This document shows, one piece after another, positions 24,683 to 33,784 of a DNA stretch of 47,701 nucleotides (positions are counted from its first letter, which is position 1; every line of letters begins with the position of its first letter). The notes beneath the pieces were generated by a model. That model was not told the origin of the DNA. It worked only from the letters and a program-made list of their open reading frames with translations, and ran no database searches. This DNA comes from UBA7985 sp049612785 (GTDB lineage: Bacteria > Pseudomonadota > Alphaproteobacteria > UBA7985). The translations under genes and the position numbers were made by a program. The stretch spans positions 1 to 47,701 of the forward strand of contig JBMZBW010000009.1 of the NCBI GenBank assembly GCA_049612785.1, given 5' to 3'.

Positions 24683-26820
24683 CGCCGAACCAGTTTGAAC
24701 TCGATGCGTCGGTTCTGTTGCTGAGCCGCCTCGTCATCCCCTTCGACCAGCGGCTGATGCTCGCCGAATGCAGCAACCATCAGGCGGTTTGCCGGGATGG
24801 AGGTGTTCTCGATCAGGTACTCAACCACACTAACCGCCCGTTCAGAAGACAGCTCCCAGTTGCCGTAAGGAGAGAACAGGTAAGGCTTGATGTCAGCATG
24901 ACCATCGACGCGGATCATGAATTCATCGTTATCCAGATCGCTAAGGATCCGCTCAAGCTGCTGTCCAAAAATCTGAAGCTCGTCCTGACCTTCACGAGAC
25001 AGGTTAGGCGAGCCAACAGGGAATAACCCGTTCGATGCGAGCAACAACCGCTCACCCACCACCCGCGGTACATAGCCAAACTCAGTGGACGTGGCTGTTA
25101 CAAGGCGCGTGTAGAGGCGTTCGCGGATTTCCGCCATGGCAGCGCTTTGGTCAACAACCAACTCGCCACCGGTTGAAGCATTGTTCAAGGCCACTTGTAG
25201 CTGATTGTCACCGATCAGGCGTTCAGCAAGTTCCCTTGCCAGCTCTGCTGCGCGGCTCTCAACTTGCTCATTAAAGCGGTTGATCAACGTTGCTCTTTGG
25301 GCTTCGATCCGGTCGTTGGCTTCTGCCTGGATGTCAGCAATAAGCCGTGCTTTTTCGGCTTCAAACTGCGCCTGAGCTCGGGCTTCAGCTTGCGTGTTCA
25401 ATGCCGCTTCAGTGGTGTTGAGCGACACGGCCAGAGCTTCGCTTACCCGCAGGGCAACTTCCTCGGCGATTTGCGCATTCATGTCAGCTTCAAGCTGAGC
25501 CAACTCCTGCTCCAGCGCCCGCTCACGATCTGAGGCTTCAGTCAGTAACTCGGCCTGCATCGCCGCTACTTCCGCTTCGGCTTCAGCGATGCGCGCTTTC
25601 GCTTCCGCTGCCAAAACAGCCGCGCGCTGCTCCGCCTGATCTTCAACCGTTGAGTCAAGCGAGGCTCGCTCTTGAGCAAGATTTTCGAGCTGGGTCTGCG
25701 TTTCAACAAGCTTTTCTCGTGCTTCTTGCTCGCGCACCAGCGTGCGCTGCAACGTAGCAACGGCGCTTTCAGGTGTAATCGGATCGCCGTTTATGAGGAC
25801 CTGGCCGCTATCCGCGACAGTCGCGCCAAAGGTGCCGATTGCGGCAATGATAATCTCGCGTTCTTCGATCTTGGCGGCAATTTCCGAGCGTAAGGCTGCG
25901 GCTTCGATCCGCAGGCTTTCGGCCTCAGTCTGGGCTGCAAATACGGCATTTTCTGCCGGTTCCAGCGCGAGTTCAGCTTCTTCCTGACGCGCGAGCAAGC
26001 GCTGTCCTTCTAGGCGTACAGCCTCCAGAAGCCGCTGGCCGCTTTGTTGTTCACTGGCCAGATCATCAAGTTCGCCCTTGGCTGCATCAATCTGCGCCAG
26101 CAAATCGGAGAGCTGCTGCTGCAGGACAGCTTTTTCAGCCTTGGCGTCCTCAAGAGCGGTTGCCAGCTCACGCTGGTTGATAATCAGTGCGACGCTATCC
26201 AGATCGCCAATCGCCGCCAATCGTTCTTCTGCGACCGAAACGAGGTCGGAGAGGCGCGATTTTTCTGCAGCCAGCGCGTCGCGCTCCAGCTGCAGTGCGG
26301 TAACCTCGCCAAGGATCTCGTCATATTTCTGCTGGGTTTCCGCAGCCGCTTGCTGTTCGGCTGCAATCTCTGCTTCACGCGCTTCAACATCGCCTTCGAG
26401 CGCGCCTACCAAATCGAGTAAGTCTTTCCGCTCTACGGCCAGCAAAGCGGTCAGGTCTGCTTCCTTTTGCTCAAAAGTGGCCTGCGCCTCCTGTCGTGCT
26501 TCCTCAACGGCTTTATCGCGCTCGGCAAAGGCCTCAGCGACCTGATTGGACCGTTCTTGCAAAGCGGAAAGAGCAGCGCTGATGTTGACCAGGTTGTCGC
26601 CAGACAAACCGGATTGCGGTGTTGCCGGCACGTCGAGTGCGGCCATCACACTGACGAGCTGTGCCTGTTCCGGCGCTGAGACCTGAACAAACCCACTGTC
26701 CTCGCCGCCATTGCCGGACACGAGATTGGCGCCGAAGTCACTGTCACGCGTGACCCAACCAAGAATGCCACCAACAATAAAGACAAGAAATGCGAGCAAG
26801 GCGAGGATTGGACGGCTCAT
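24679..26820 (-). CDS. Membrane-anchored coiled-coil protein with OmpA-type C-terminal domain
   Basis: This 713-residue protein has an N-terminal membrane segment (about 4-24, LALLAFLVFIVGGILGWV). A very long Ala/Glu/Gln/Arg-rich coiled coil spans about 90-540, and an OmpA/MotB-type peptidoglycan-binding domain ends the protein (about 595-713). That domain shows IRVDGHADIKPYLFSPYGNW, then ELSSERAVSVVEYLIE and QQNRRIEFKLVRR. The layout resembles MotB-like or TolA-like cell-envelope spacers: a cytoplasmic-membrane anchor, a periplasm-spanning rod, and a peptidoglycan grip. There is no MotA-like gene beside it, and the plug region of MotB is not evident. Coiled-coil codon repeats make this stretch low complexity. 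Confidence 0.85.
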   Translation of the reverse strand: MSRPILALLAFLVFIVGGILGWVTRDSDFGANLVSGNGGEDSGFVQVSAPEQAQLVSVMAALDVPATPQSGLSGDNLVNISAALSALQERSNQVAEAFAERDKAVEEARQEAQATFEQKEADLTALLAVERKDLLDLVGALEGDVEAREAEIAAEQQAAAETQQKYDEILGEVTALQLERDALAAEKSRLSDLVSVAEERLAAIGDLDSVALIINQRELATALEDAKAEKAVLQQQLSDLLAQIDAAKGELDDLASEQQSGQRLLEAVRLEGQRLLARQEEAELALEPAENAVFAAQTEAESLRIEAAALRSEIAAKIEEREIIIAAIGTFGATVADSGQVLINGDPITPESAVATLQRTLVREQEAREKLVETQTQLENLAQERASLDSTVEDQAEQRAAVLAAEAKARIAEAEAEVAAMQAELLTEASDRERALEQELAQLEADMNAQIAEEVALRVSEALAVSLNTTEAALNTQAEARAQAQFEAEKARLIADIQAEANDRIEAQRATLINRFNEQVESRAAELARELAERLIGDNQLQVALNNASTGGELVVDQSAAMAEIRERLYTRLVTATSTEFGYVPRVVGERLLLASNGLFPVGSPNLSREGQDELQIFGQQLERILSDLDNDEFMIRVDGHADIKPYLFSPYGNWELSSERAVSVVEYLIENTSIPANRLMVAAFGEHQPLVEGDDEAAQQQNRRIEFKLVRR

Positions 26821-26881
26821 AGGTAGAGTATTCCTTTGGCAATAAACCTAGCGACAGCTCAGGTTTAACGCTCTGAGCCAT

Positions 26882-27211
26882 TTATCCCAAGCGTGCAAAT
26901 GGGTTTTTTTCGAGACTTCCGTCTAATTCCACGATCCAAGCATCCGGATCGCGCTCTGCAATGCGCGTAAGTTGATCAAATGCATCTTGTCTGAGCAGTG
27001 TTGATTCCCGCCACACCAGTTTGTCCGTCTCAAAGTCCCGTTCCTGAGTCAGGAGCGTTTCGGCGTCTTCGAAATAGAGGATGACCAAACCTCGATCAGG
27101 ATCGCCTTTTTGCCTGACGTAAAAGCCCAGGCTTTCGGCAGAATGCAGGCGCTGCGCGGCGTTGATCGCCATGCCAATGGGCAAATCACCAAAATCAGCG
27201 CCGCCAGACAT
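26882..27211 (-). CDS. DUF1491 family protein
   Basis: This 109-residue cytoplasmic protein has the DUF1491 pattern: INAAQRLHSAESLGFYVRQK, then GDPDRGLVILYFED (usually GD.daG.ilv), then RDPDAWIVELD near the end. It is alphaproteobacterial and of unknown function. The start at 27211 lies 4 bases after the prfC stop with GGAAG nearby, so it is translated from the prfC transcript. Longer in-frame extensions would run inside prfC and are not expected. The usual family end is just after the RDPD.W.VE motif; ten extra residues follow here. Confidence 0.82.
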   Translation of the reverse strand: MSGGADFGDLPIGMAINAAQRLHSAESLGFYVRQKGDPDRGLVILYFEDAETLLTQERDFETDKLVWRESTLLRQDAFDQLTRIAERDPDAWIVELDGSLEKNPFARLG

Positions 27212-27215
27212 GGGC

Positions 27216-28823
27216 TTAGGCTTCCTGCTCGATGGTTTTGAGGAAGTTGACGGCCTTGTAGTCCTCTTGCGCGCGGTCGAGATGCCAGGCGTTTCGTGCG
27301 AGGAAAACAGGGATCTCGTTGTGATCTTCCGCCATATCGCCGCGATTTTCCTCAACAATTTTCTTGAGCATGGCCGGATCGTCAGAGCGTAACCAGCGCG
27401 CTGTCATTAGGTTGACCTGCTCAAATGTTACGGGAATTTCGTATTCCGTGCGGATACGGTCGGCCAGCACGTCGAACTGCAGAGCGCCCACAACCCCAAC
27501 AATCCAGTCTGACCCAATGACCCGCTTGAACACCCGCGCCGCGCCTTCTTCGGCCAGCTGGAACAGGGCCTTGCCGAGGTGCTTCGCCTTCATGGGATCA
27601 ACAGGCCGCACAGACTGAAGCAATTCCGGCGCGAATGAAGGAATCCCGGTAAAGGCCAGATCCTGACCTTCCGTCAGCGCGTCGCCGATACGCAGGTTTC
27701 CATGGTTCGGAATACCGATGATGTCGCCGGCATAGGCTTCTTCAGCAGTTGCACGGTCCTGCGCCAGGAACAGCTGCGGATTATGCATGGTCAGCTGCTT
27801 GCCGGAGCGCAGATGCGAGAGCTTCATTCCTTTTTTGAAGTGTCCGCTGGCTAATCGCATGAAGGCAATCCGGTCGCGGTGCTTGGGGTCCATGTTTGCC
27901 TGAATCTTGAAAACGAACCCACTGACCTTTTTTTCCGATGGTTCGATTTCGGTTTTGTTGCCTTTGACAACCGCCGCTTGCGGGCGGGGCGAAGGCGCTG
28001 ATTTGGCTAAGCCATCCAGCAATTCGCGAACGCCGAAGTTGTTGAGGGCAGAGCCGAAGTAGACGGGGGTCAGCGTGCCTTGACGATAGGCTTCCAGGTC
28101 AAAGGGTGGGCACAGCTCCTTGGCCATGTCAGCGCCTTCCTGCAGCGCTTCGATTTCCGCACCATCCAGGACATCTGCCAGAGCCGGATCATCAACGCCC
28201 GAAACCTTCATCCCGTCACGGGGCATTTCGCCTTTGGCGTCATTGTGGACAGGGATGAACTGATCGTTCAACAGGTCGTAACAGCCCTTGAACTGCCGTC
28301 CCATGCCAATGGGCCAGGACGCGGGCGAGACATCCAGCGCCAGCGTCTGTTCGATTTCATCAAGGATCTCAAAAGTCTCCCGCGCTTCCCGGTCGAGCTT
28401 GTTCACAAAGGTCATGATCGGCACATCGCGCAAGCGGCAAACCTCAAACAGCTTCAGCGTTTGCGCCTCGATACCTTTAGCAGCGTCGATCACCATGACA
28501 GCCGAGTCCACGGCGGTCAGGGTCCGATAGGTGTCTTCCGAGAAGTCCCCGTGGCCCGGCGTATCCAGCAGGTTGAAGATACAGTCCTTGTAGCCATAGG
28601 TCATGACGGAGGACGTAACGGAAATCCCGCGCTCGCGTTCCACCTTCATCCAGTCGGACGTCGCGCCACGCCGGGCATCGCCTTTGGCCTTCACAGCACC
28701 CGCAAGTTGGATAGCGCCACCGAAGAGCAGCAGCTTTTCTGTCAGTGTCGTCTTACCCGCATCCGGGTGAGAAATAATGGCGAAGGTTCGCCGATTGGCG
28801 ACTTCTTCTTGAAGCAATGCCAT
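27216..28823 (-). CDS. prfC: Peptide chain release factor 3
   Basis: This 535-residue GTPase recycles RF1 and RF2 from the ribosome after termination. G motifs are SHPDAGKTTLTEK (G1), DTPGHGDFSEDT (G3) and NKLDRE (G4). SVMTYGYKDCIFN and the ERERGISVTSSV switch I region fit RF3 rather than EF-G. The length matches E. coli RF3 (529). The ATG at 28823 opens a transcript that continues into the DUF1491 gene. It is divergent from the PPOX flavoprotein gene, with 101 bases between. Confidence 0.97.
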   Translation of the reverse strand: MALLQEEVANRRTFAIISHPDAGKTTLTEKLLLFGGAIQLAGAVKAKGDARRGATSDWMKVERERGISVTSSVMTYGYKDCIFNLLDTPGHGDFSEDTYRTLTAVDSAVMVIDAAKGIEAQTLKLFEVCRLRDVPIMTFVNKLDREARETFEILDEIEQTLALDVSPASWPIGMGRQFKGCYDLLNDQFIPVHNDAKGEMPRDGMKVSGVDDPALADVLDGAEIEALQEGADMAKELCPPFDLEAYRQGTLTPVYFGSALNNFGVRELLDGLAKSAPSPRPQAAVVKGNKTEIEPSEKKVSGFVFKIQANMDPKHRDRIAFMRLASGHFKKGMKLSHLRSGKQLTMHNPQLFLAQDRATAEEAYAGDIIGIPNHGNLRIGDALTEGQDLAFTGIPSFAPELLQSVRPVDPMKAKHLGKALFQLAEEGAARVFKRVIGSDWIVGVVGALQFDVLADRIRTEYEIPVTFEQVNLMTARWLRSDDPAMLKKIVEENRGDMAEDHNEIPVFLARNAWHLDRAQEDYKAVNFLKTIEQEA

Positions 28824-28924
28824 GGGGTACCGCTCTGAATGCTATGGTTTAGAAACAGTGTTTAGGCCAGAATGGTCACAGAACCCAAGACCCACCATCG
28901 GGAGGGCAGGAGGCCCCGTTAAGC

Positions 28925-29530
28925 ATGAAGCCTATTGAGACGATGGAGGAGCTTACCGCCCTCTACGGCGAACCTAGCCCTGCGGCGATCAAGAAAGAAG
29001 CGGATTTCATCACCGAAGACTATGCCGCTTTCATCCGCGCATCACGTTTCATGGCGCTCAGCACCGTCGGCCCCGAAGGGACGGATTGCAGCCCGCGCGG
29101 TGACAAAGGGCCCGTTGCCCATATCCATGATGCCAAAACTTTGCTGATCCCTGATCGTCGAGGCAATAACCGGATCGACAGCCTGCGCAATATTCTCCGC
29201 GACCCGCGTGTTTCGCTGATGTTCATGATTCCGGGCTCATCGACCATTATTCGCGTCAATGGCAAGGCCCATTTGACGGCAGACCGAGACGTGTTGGACA
29301 GCCTCGCAGAAGCCGGAAAGCCGCCGCGATCCGTGATCGTTGTGAAGACTGACGCGGTCTATTTCCAATGCTCTCGCGCGCTGATGCGCTCGGCGCTGTG
29401 GCAGGATGCGAAAGAGGCGGCAGATTTACCGACAGCAGGGCAAATTCTTGCCAACATGACCGATGGCACCGTCGGGGGTCCGGATTACGACCGCGAATGG
29501 CCCAAGCGGGCTGAAGAATCCATGTGGTAA
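28925..29530 (+). CDS. FMN-dependent PPOX-type flavoprotein (MSMEG_1061-like)
   Basis: This 201-residue member of the pyridoxamine phosphate oxidase-like split-barrel family resembles the MSMEG_1061/DR_2398 subgroup. It shows FIRASRFMALSTVGPEGTDC, then SPRGDKGPVAHIHDAKTLLI, then PDRRGNNRIDSLRNILRDPR and VSLMFMIPGSSTIIRVNGKA. Near the C-terminus is QCSRALMRSALW. The subgroup binds FMN or a related flavin cofactor; the substrate is unknown. A stretch rich in G and A (GGGAGGGCAGGAGG, 28900-28913) lies just before the start at 28925. It converges with the ABC-F gene, 10 bases apart. Confidence 0.88.
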   Translation: MKPIETMEELTALYGEPSPAAIKKEADFITEDYAAFIRASRFMALSTVGPEGTDCSPRGDKGPVAHIHDAKTLLIPDRRGNNRIDSLRNILRDPRVSLMFMIPGSSTIIRVNGKAHLTADRDVLDSLAEAGKPPRSVIVVKTDAVYFQCSRALMRSALWQDAKEAADLPTAGQILANMTDGTVGGPDYDREWPKRAEESMW

Positions 29531-29540
29531 GTCCCGGATC

Positions 29541-31334
29541 TTAGCTTTCAGCTTTTTCTTCCAGTTCCAGCCACTCCATTTCGGCTTCTTCCAGCTTGTC
29601 ACGGAGTTCGCCGAGCTTGCTCGTGATCCGGTTGAACTTTTCCGGGTCGCGGGCGTAAAGATCCGGGTCAGAGAGTAGGCTTTCTCCCTTTGCGATGTTG
29701 CCCTCCAGGGCTTCCATCTCGCCCGGCAGCTTCTCAAGGCGAATTTTCTCGGCATAGGTCAGCTTGTTCTTTGTCGGTGTCGCAGCCTTCTTTTCCGGCT
29801 CTTTCTTGGAGGGTTTTGGCTTGGAAGCGCTGAATTGGTTCTTGAGGCGGGTCTGGTGCTGCTTGCGAGCATCTGAATAGCCGCCGGGATACTCAAAAAC
29901 CCCGCCCTTGCCGTCAAACAGGATGGTCGATGTCACCAGACGATCGATGAAATCACGGTCGTGGCTCACCAGTAGAACCGTTCCTTCATAATCTGCGATG
30001 ATTTCCTGCAGCAGATCGAGCGTTTCCAGATCAAGGTCGTTGGTTGGCTCGTCCAGAACCAACAGATTGCTGGGGTTGGCCAGTCCTTTGGCAAGGGTCA
30101 GGCGGTTCCGCTCTCCGCCCGAAAGCGACTCAACGGGCGCTCGCGCAGCTCTTTCACTAAACAGAAAGTCCCGCATATAGGAAACCACATGCCGCGGCTG
30201 TCCGCGCACCATGATCTGATCTCCCCCCACGTCGGCCAGATACTCCCAGACTGTCGTTCCGGGCTTCAGCGTGGTGCGCATTTGATCCAACACAAGCGGC
30301 TCAAGGTTGGTGCCGCGAAATACGCTACCGCCGTCTGGTTCCAGGGTGCCCAACAGCATTTTGATCAGCGTGGATTTGCCTGCACCATTGGGGCCAATGA
30401 TGCCGATCCGGTCTCCGCGCATGATCTTCGTTGAAAACGGCGCGATGATCGTGCGGCCATCGTAGCTCTTGGATATATCCGTCGCTTCGATCACCCGACG
30501 ACCGGATTGACCACTGCTGGCGCTGTCCAGTTGCACTTGGCCGGGGCGAGCAACCATATTGCGCCGTTCCTGCCGCAGCGTTTCCAGCCGTCGCATTCGG
30601 CCCATGTTGCGGGTTCTGCGCGCAGAAATGCCCTCGCGGGACCACTGGGTTTCTTCGGCAATCAGTTTGTTGAGCTTGGCAAGATCGCGGGCTTCATCTT
30701 CCAGCAGCTTTTCTGCCCACGCGTCGAAGTGCCGATAATTCTTGTTCAGGTGCTGAACCCGTCCTCGATCAAGCCACGCCACTTGCTCGGTAACCGTTTC
30801 CAGAAAACGCCGGTCGTGACTGATGGTCAGGACAGCACCGTCAAAGCGCCGGATTTCGCTTTCCAGCCACTCGATTGTATCAACATCCAGATGGTTCGTT
30901 GGCTCGTCGAGGAGAAGCACGTCTGGTTCTTCCGCCAGCGCCTTGGCCAAGGCAGCCCGTCGCTGCTCACCGCCGGAAAGCCCGTCGGTGCCCTGATCCG
31001 GCTCTAGTCCAAGGCTATCGAGAAACATTTTTGCCCGGTGCGGTTCGGCGCTTGCGCTGGTGGCATAGTCCAGCACCGTGGCGAAGGACGACAAATCCGG
31101 TTCCTGTGGCAGGATCCCAACGCGGGTCCCCGGTTGGACAAAGCGCTCGCCTTTATCAAAGTCCGCCTCACCACCCAGTATTTTCAACAGCGTGGATTTC
31201 CCGGTTCCATTTCGCCCGACAAGGCAGGTCCTGTCCTTGGCAAATATGCTCAGGGTCACGCCGGTAAACAGGTCTTTGTCGGAGTGCCGCAGAAACAGGT
31301 CTGAGAGGCGAATCAGGGGTGTTTGGGCGGACAT
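29541..31334 (-). CDS. ABC-F family ATPase (Uup-like)
   Basis: This 597-residue protein has two ATP-binding cassettes and no membrane segments. The first Walker A is GRNGTGKST and the second GPNGAGKST; the signature sequences are LSGGEQRRAALAKAL and LSGGERNRLTLAKGL. A linker of about 75 residues with many charged residues separates the cassettes. The C-terminal 90 residues form a Lys/Glu-rich coiled coil, as in Uup, which binds DNA there. ABC-F proteins act on the ribosome, with Uup also linked to transposon excision and ribosome assembly. The ATG at 31334 (MSAQTPLIRLSDL) is preferred to the in-frame ATG at 31355, because the family starts here. Confidence 0.92.
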   Translation of the reverse strand: MSAQTPLIRLSDLFLRHSDKDLFTGVTLSIFAKDRTCLVGRNGTGKSTLLKILGGEADFDKGERFVQPGTRVGILPQEPDLSSFATVLDYATSASAEPHRAKMFLDSLGLEPDQGTDGLSGGEQRRAALAKALAEEPDVLLLDEPTNHLDVDTIEWLESEIRRFDGAVLTISHDRRFLETVTEQVAWLDRGRVQHLNKNYRHFDAWAEKLLEDEARDLAKLNKLIAEETQWSREGISARRTRNMGRMRRLETLRQERRNMVARPGQVQLDSASSGQSGRRVIEATDISKSYDGRTIIAPFSTKIMRGDRIGIIGPNGAGKSTLIKMLLGTLEPDGGSVFRGTNLEPLVLDQMRTTLKPGTTVWEYLADVGGDQIMVRGQPRHVVSYMRDFLFSERAARAPVESLSGGERNRLTLAKGLANPSNLLVLDEPTNDLDLETLDLLQEIIADYEGTVLLVSHDRDFIDRLVTSTILFDGKGGVFEYPGGYSDARKQHQTRLKNQFSASKPKPSKKEPEKKAATPTKNKLTYAEKIRLEKLPGEMEALEGNIAKGESLLSDPDLYARDPEKFNRITSKLGELRDKLEEAEMEWLELEEKAES

Positions 31335-31583
31335 AAAGGACAGGGGGCCTTTCAATCGGGGCGCTTGGACTTAATCTTGCCCCCTCATAGCCGGAATCAC
31401 GGCCATTGTTACAGTCTGAAATACTGTTTTACGTCGTTTAACGTTTTGTCTTCAAAGTCGTAAAGACATCGGCCCACCTTTGGTCCATTTTAGTGGAATA
31501 GTCTTAACGAGATCCCAGAACTGCAGGGGGCTGCTGAACCAGCCGGTGGAACGGGATGCTCTTTACAAGCTGGAGTCTAGGAC

Positions 31584-32246
31584 ATGAAAAAGATTTTGCT
31601 GAGTACCGCTGCACTGACCTTCGTCTTGAGCGGCTGTGTGGCGACAGACCCCTACACCGGTCAGACAACCCTTACGAATACCGGAGGCGGTTCCGCCATT
31701 GGTGCGGCTTTGGGTGGTTTTGTCGGCGCGGTAACGGCTGAAGAAGGCGACCGTGGCCGCGGTGCGCTTCGGGGTGCGCTTGCCGGTGGTGTCGTTGGTG
31801 CCGGTGTCGGTGCGTACATGGATTACCAGGAACGTGAGCTGCGTCAGTCGCTGGAAGGGACGGGCGTGGGTATCGAGCGTCAGGGCGACGACCTTCGCTT
31901 GATCATGCCGTCTGAGGTGACCTTTGACGTCGCCAGCTTCGAAATCAAGCCGTCGTTCTATGCCGTTCTCGATAATGTCGCTGACGTGATGATCAACTAT
32001 CCTGAGACCACCGTTCAAATTGCCGGACACACCGACAGCGACGGCTCAGACAGCTACAACCAGGATCTTTCCGTGCAACGTGCGAGCGCCGTTCGCAACT
32101 TCCTGTCAGCGCAGGGCGTTGAGTTCAACCGGATGTCCGCCGTTGGTTTTGGCGAGCGCTTCCCCATCGCTTCCAACGATACAGAGTACGGCAAAGCCCA
32201 GAACCGCCGGGTGGAAATCACGCTTTCCCCGGCATCTGACTTCTAA
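31584..32246 (+). CDS. OmpA family outer membrane lipoprotein (YiaD-like)
   Basis: This 220-residue protein has a lipobox at Cys18 (FVLSGC). A glycine-zipper region (about 35-80: GGGSAIGAALGGFVGAV and LRGALAGGVVGAGVGAYM) and a C-terminal OmpA-type peptidoglycan-binding domain (about 108-220) follow. The domain shows TVQIAGHTDSDGSDSYNQDL, SVQRASAVRNFLSAQGV and NRRVEITL. It likely ties the outer membrane to peptidoglycan. It precedes a convergent repeat lipoprotein gene, with a bidirectional terminator between. The 249 bases upstream hold the promoter but no motif I can name. Confidence 0.93.
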   Translation: MKKILLSTAALTFVLSGCVATDPYTGQTTLTNTGGGSAIGAALGGFVGAVTAEEGDRGRGALRGALAGGVVGAGVGAYMDYQERELRQSLEGTGVGIERQGDDLRLIMPSEVTFDVASFEIKPSFYAVLDNVADVMINYPETTVQIAGHTDSDGSDSYNQDLSVQRASAVRNFLSAQGVEFNRMSAVGFGERFPIASNDTEYGKAQNRRVEITLSPASDF

Positions 32247-32295
32247 AGACCAGAGCAGCTTTGCTGTCCGTTGGGTTTTTCAGGACCTGAAAATG

Positions 32296-32336
32296 AAAAA
32301 AGGGGCTCCAGCAATCACGCTGGAGCCCCCTTTTTT
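32296..32336. terminator. Bidirectional Rho-independent terminator
   Basis: AAAAAAGGGGCTCCAGC (32296-32312) pairs with GCTGGAGCCCCCTTTTTT (32319-32336), with one unpaired C, over a 6-base loop. Runs of A and T on the two sides let it end both the OmpA lipoprotein transcript and the minus-strand repeat lipoprotein transcript. Confidence 0.95.
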
Positions 32337-32353
32337 GATCATTTGATTGACGC

Positions 32354-33514
32354 CTAGAACTGGGACACACCCAAAAGCGCCAGCGTGTCCATGGTCACAC
32401 CGGTACCAACCTGACCATTGTCACGCTGGAACCCGTCAATGGCGCGCTGGGACAGCGGACCAAAGATGCCATCAATCGGGCCGTTGTAGTAGCCACGCTG
32501 CTGCAGCGCGACCTGAATACGGCGAATGATGTCTGGCGTCGTGTTGGTTTCACACAGGATTGACTGCCACTGGGTCCGAGCAGGCTCGACCACGACTTCG
32601 CGGGCAATGGTATCAAAGACCGGTGGGATCTCGATGATCTCCTCGCGTGCCGGAACAACTTCCACCCGGCGGGTAACCGTACGGGTTTCCGCTGGGATCA
32701 CGCGCTCTTCAACACGAGCCGGCGTGTTAACGACTTCACGCTCAACAATCTCGGTGACCGCTGGAATGATTTCTTCGCGCGTCGAAGCCGGCTGGATCAT
32801 AACGCGACGCTCAACCTGCTTTGTTACTGCAGGCTCGGTTACCAGACACAGGATCTCGCCTGTTGCCTCGTCAATCCGCTGGATTGGGCCCGTACCCGGC
32901 TTCCAGACGGTGCGCTCAGGAACAACAACGATTTCTTCGATAACAGTGTCGTAAATCGGCTCAACCGGGATCAGGCGGCGAGCAGCAGGACGCACGACAA
33001 CTTCTTCCTGAACGGTCGTGTAGGTAGCGGGAACCGTGATCAGCTCCGTCGTTGCTTCGCGAACCACCACTTCTTCGGTAACGTCACCGAATTGTGCTGG
33101 AATGATGCGAACCTCCTGACGTGCAGGCTCGATCATGATTTGCTCTTCCACTGTCTGCGTTACGGCAGCCAGAGCGATCCGAGCATAACACTCACCGGGG
33201 AGCGGATTTGGCGGGAAGGCACTTGCATCAGCGCCCTGACCTGCGAAACCACCCTGTCCCGCAAAGCTCTGCTCAAAGGATGCATTCTGCACGCCGCCAG
33301 ACTGACCGAAACCGCTGGATGAGGTAGAGAACCCTCCGCCGCTTGATGAAAATCCGGTTGTGGTGGTCGTGGTCGTTGTCGACGAACCGACGGTCCCGCC
33401 GGAACTAGTAGTAGTAAGAGTCGTGCCTGTGCCGTCAGTCGAAATGGCCGTACACCCCGTGAGGAGGAGCGCAGCTACGCCGGCGAGCAAGACGTTCTTG
33501 GTGTACGAATTCAT
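32354..33514 (-). CDS. Lipoprotein with PA-xxx-EVVV repeats and peptidoglycan-binding domain
   Basis: This 386-residue protein has four parts. A lipobox sits at Cys21 (LLLTGC). A Ser/Thr/Gly-rich low-complexity stretch follows (about 22-75). A long repeat region (about 110-310) comes next, and a C-terminal peptidoglycan-binding type 1 fold ends the protein (about 322-386: RRIQVALQQRGYYNGPIDGI). The repeat unit is about 20-24 residues and reads roughly as PA, then V.IPA.Y, then V.EEVVV.PA; examples are TVQEEVVVRPAARRLIPVEP and VEERVIPAETRTVTRRVEVV. The repeats are rich in Val, Glu and Arg and look like beta strands. Cys residues in GECYARI, EILCLVT and SILCETN interrupt the repeats. I do not recognise the repeat family. 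It may form a long periplasmic or surface stalk bound to peptidoglycan. Confidence 0.8.
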   Translation of the reverse strand: MNSYTKNVLLAGVAALLLTGCTAISTDGTGTTLTTTSSGGTVGSSTTTTTTTTGFSSSGGGFSTSSSGFGQSGGVQNASFEQSFAGQGGFAGQGADASAFPPNPLPGECYARIALAAVTQTVEEQIMIEPARQEVRIIPAQFGDVTEEVVVREATTELITVPATYTTVQEEVVVRPAARRLIPVEPIYDTVIEEIVVVPERTVWKPGTGPIQRIDEATGEILCLVTEPAVTKQVERRVMIQPASTREEIIPAVTEIVEREVVNTPARVEERVIPAETRTVTRRVEVVPAREEIIEIPPVFDTIAREVVVEPARTQWQSILCETNTTPDIIRRIQVALQQRGYYNGPIDGIFGPLSQRAIDGFQRDNGQVGTGVTMDTLALLGVSQF

Positions 33515-33784
33515 AACACCGAACCTTTTATAATTGTCTGATCCCTACGAACCGACGGTAACGCACTGCTCCTTTAACGCGATAAACTCACTTAGGGGCT
33601 ATTGATGCGCAACGTCGATTCCGTAATCCCACAACTTTTAAACCCGCCAGATCGCTATGGAGTCAATCAATAGAATGGTTACAAATTGGAGCAATATGGG
33701 TGAATGGAAGAACTGTTGTTTTCAAGTCACTTAGCTTTGTGGCTTAATGTAGGCGGATAATGCTTTTGGCCTTAGTGTCGCCCA

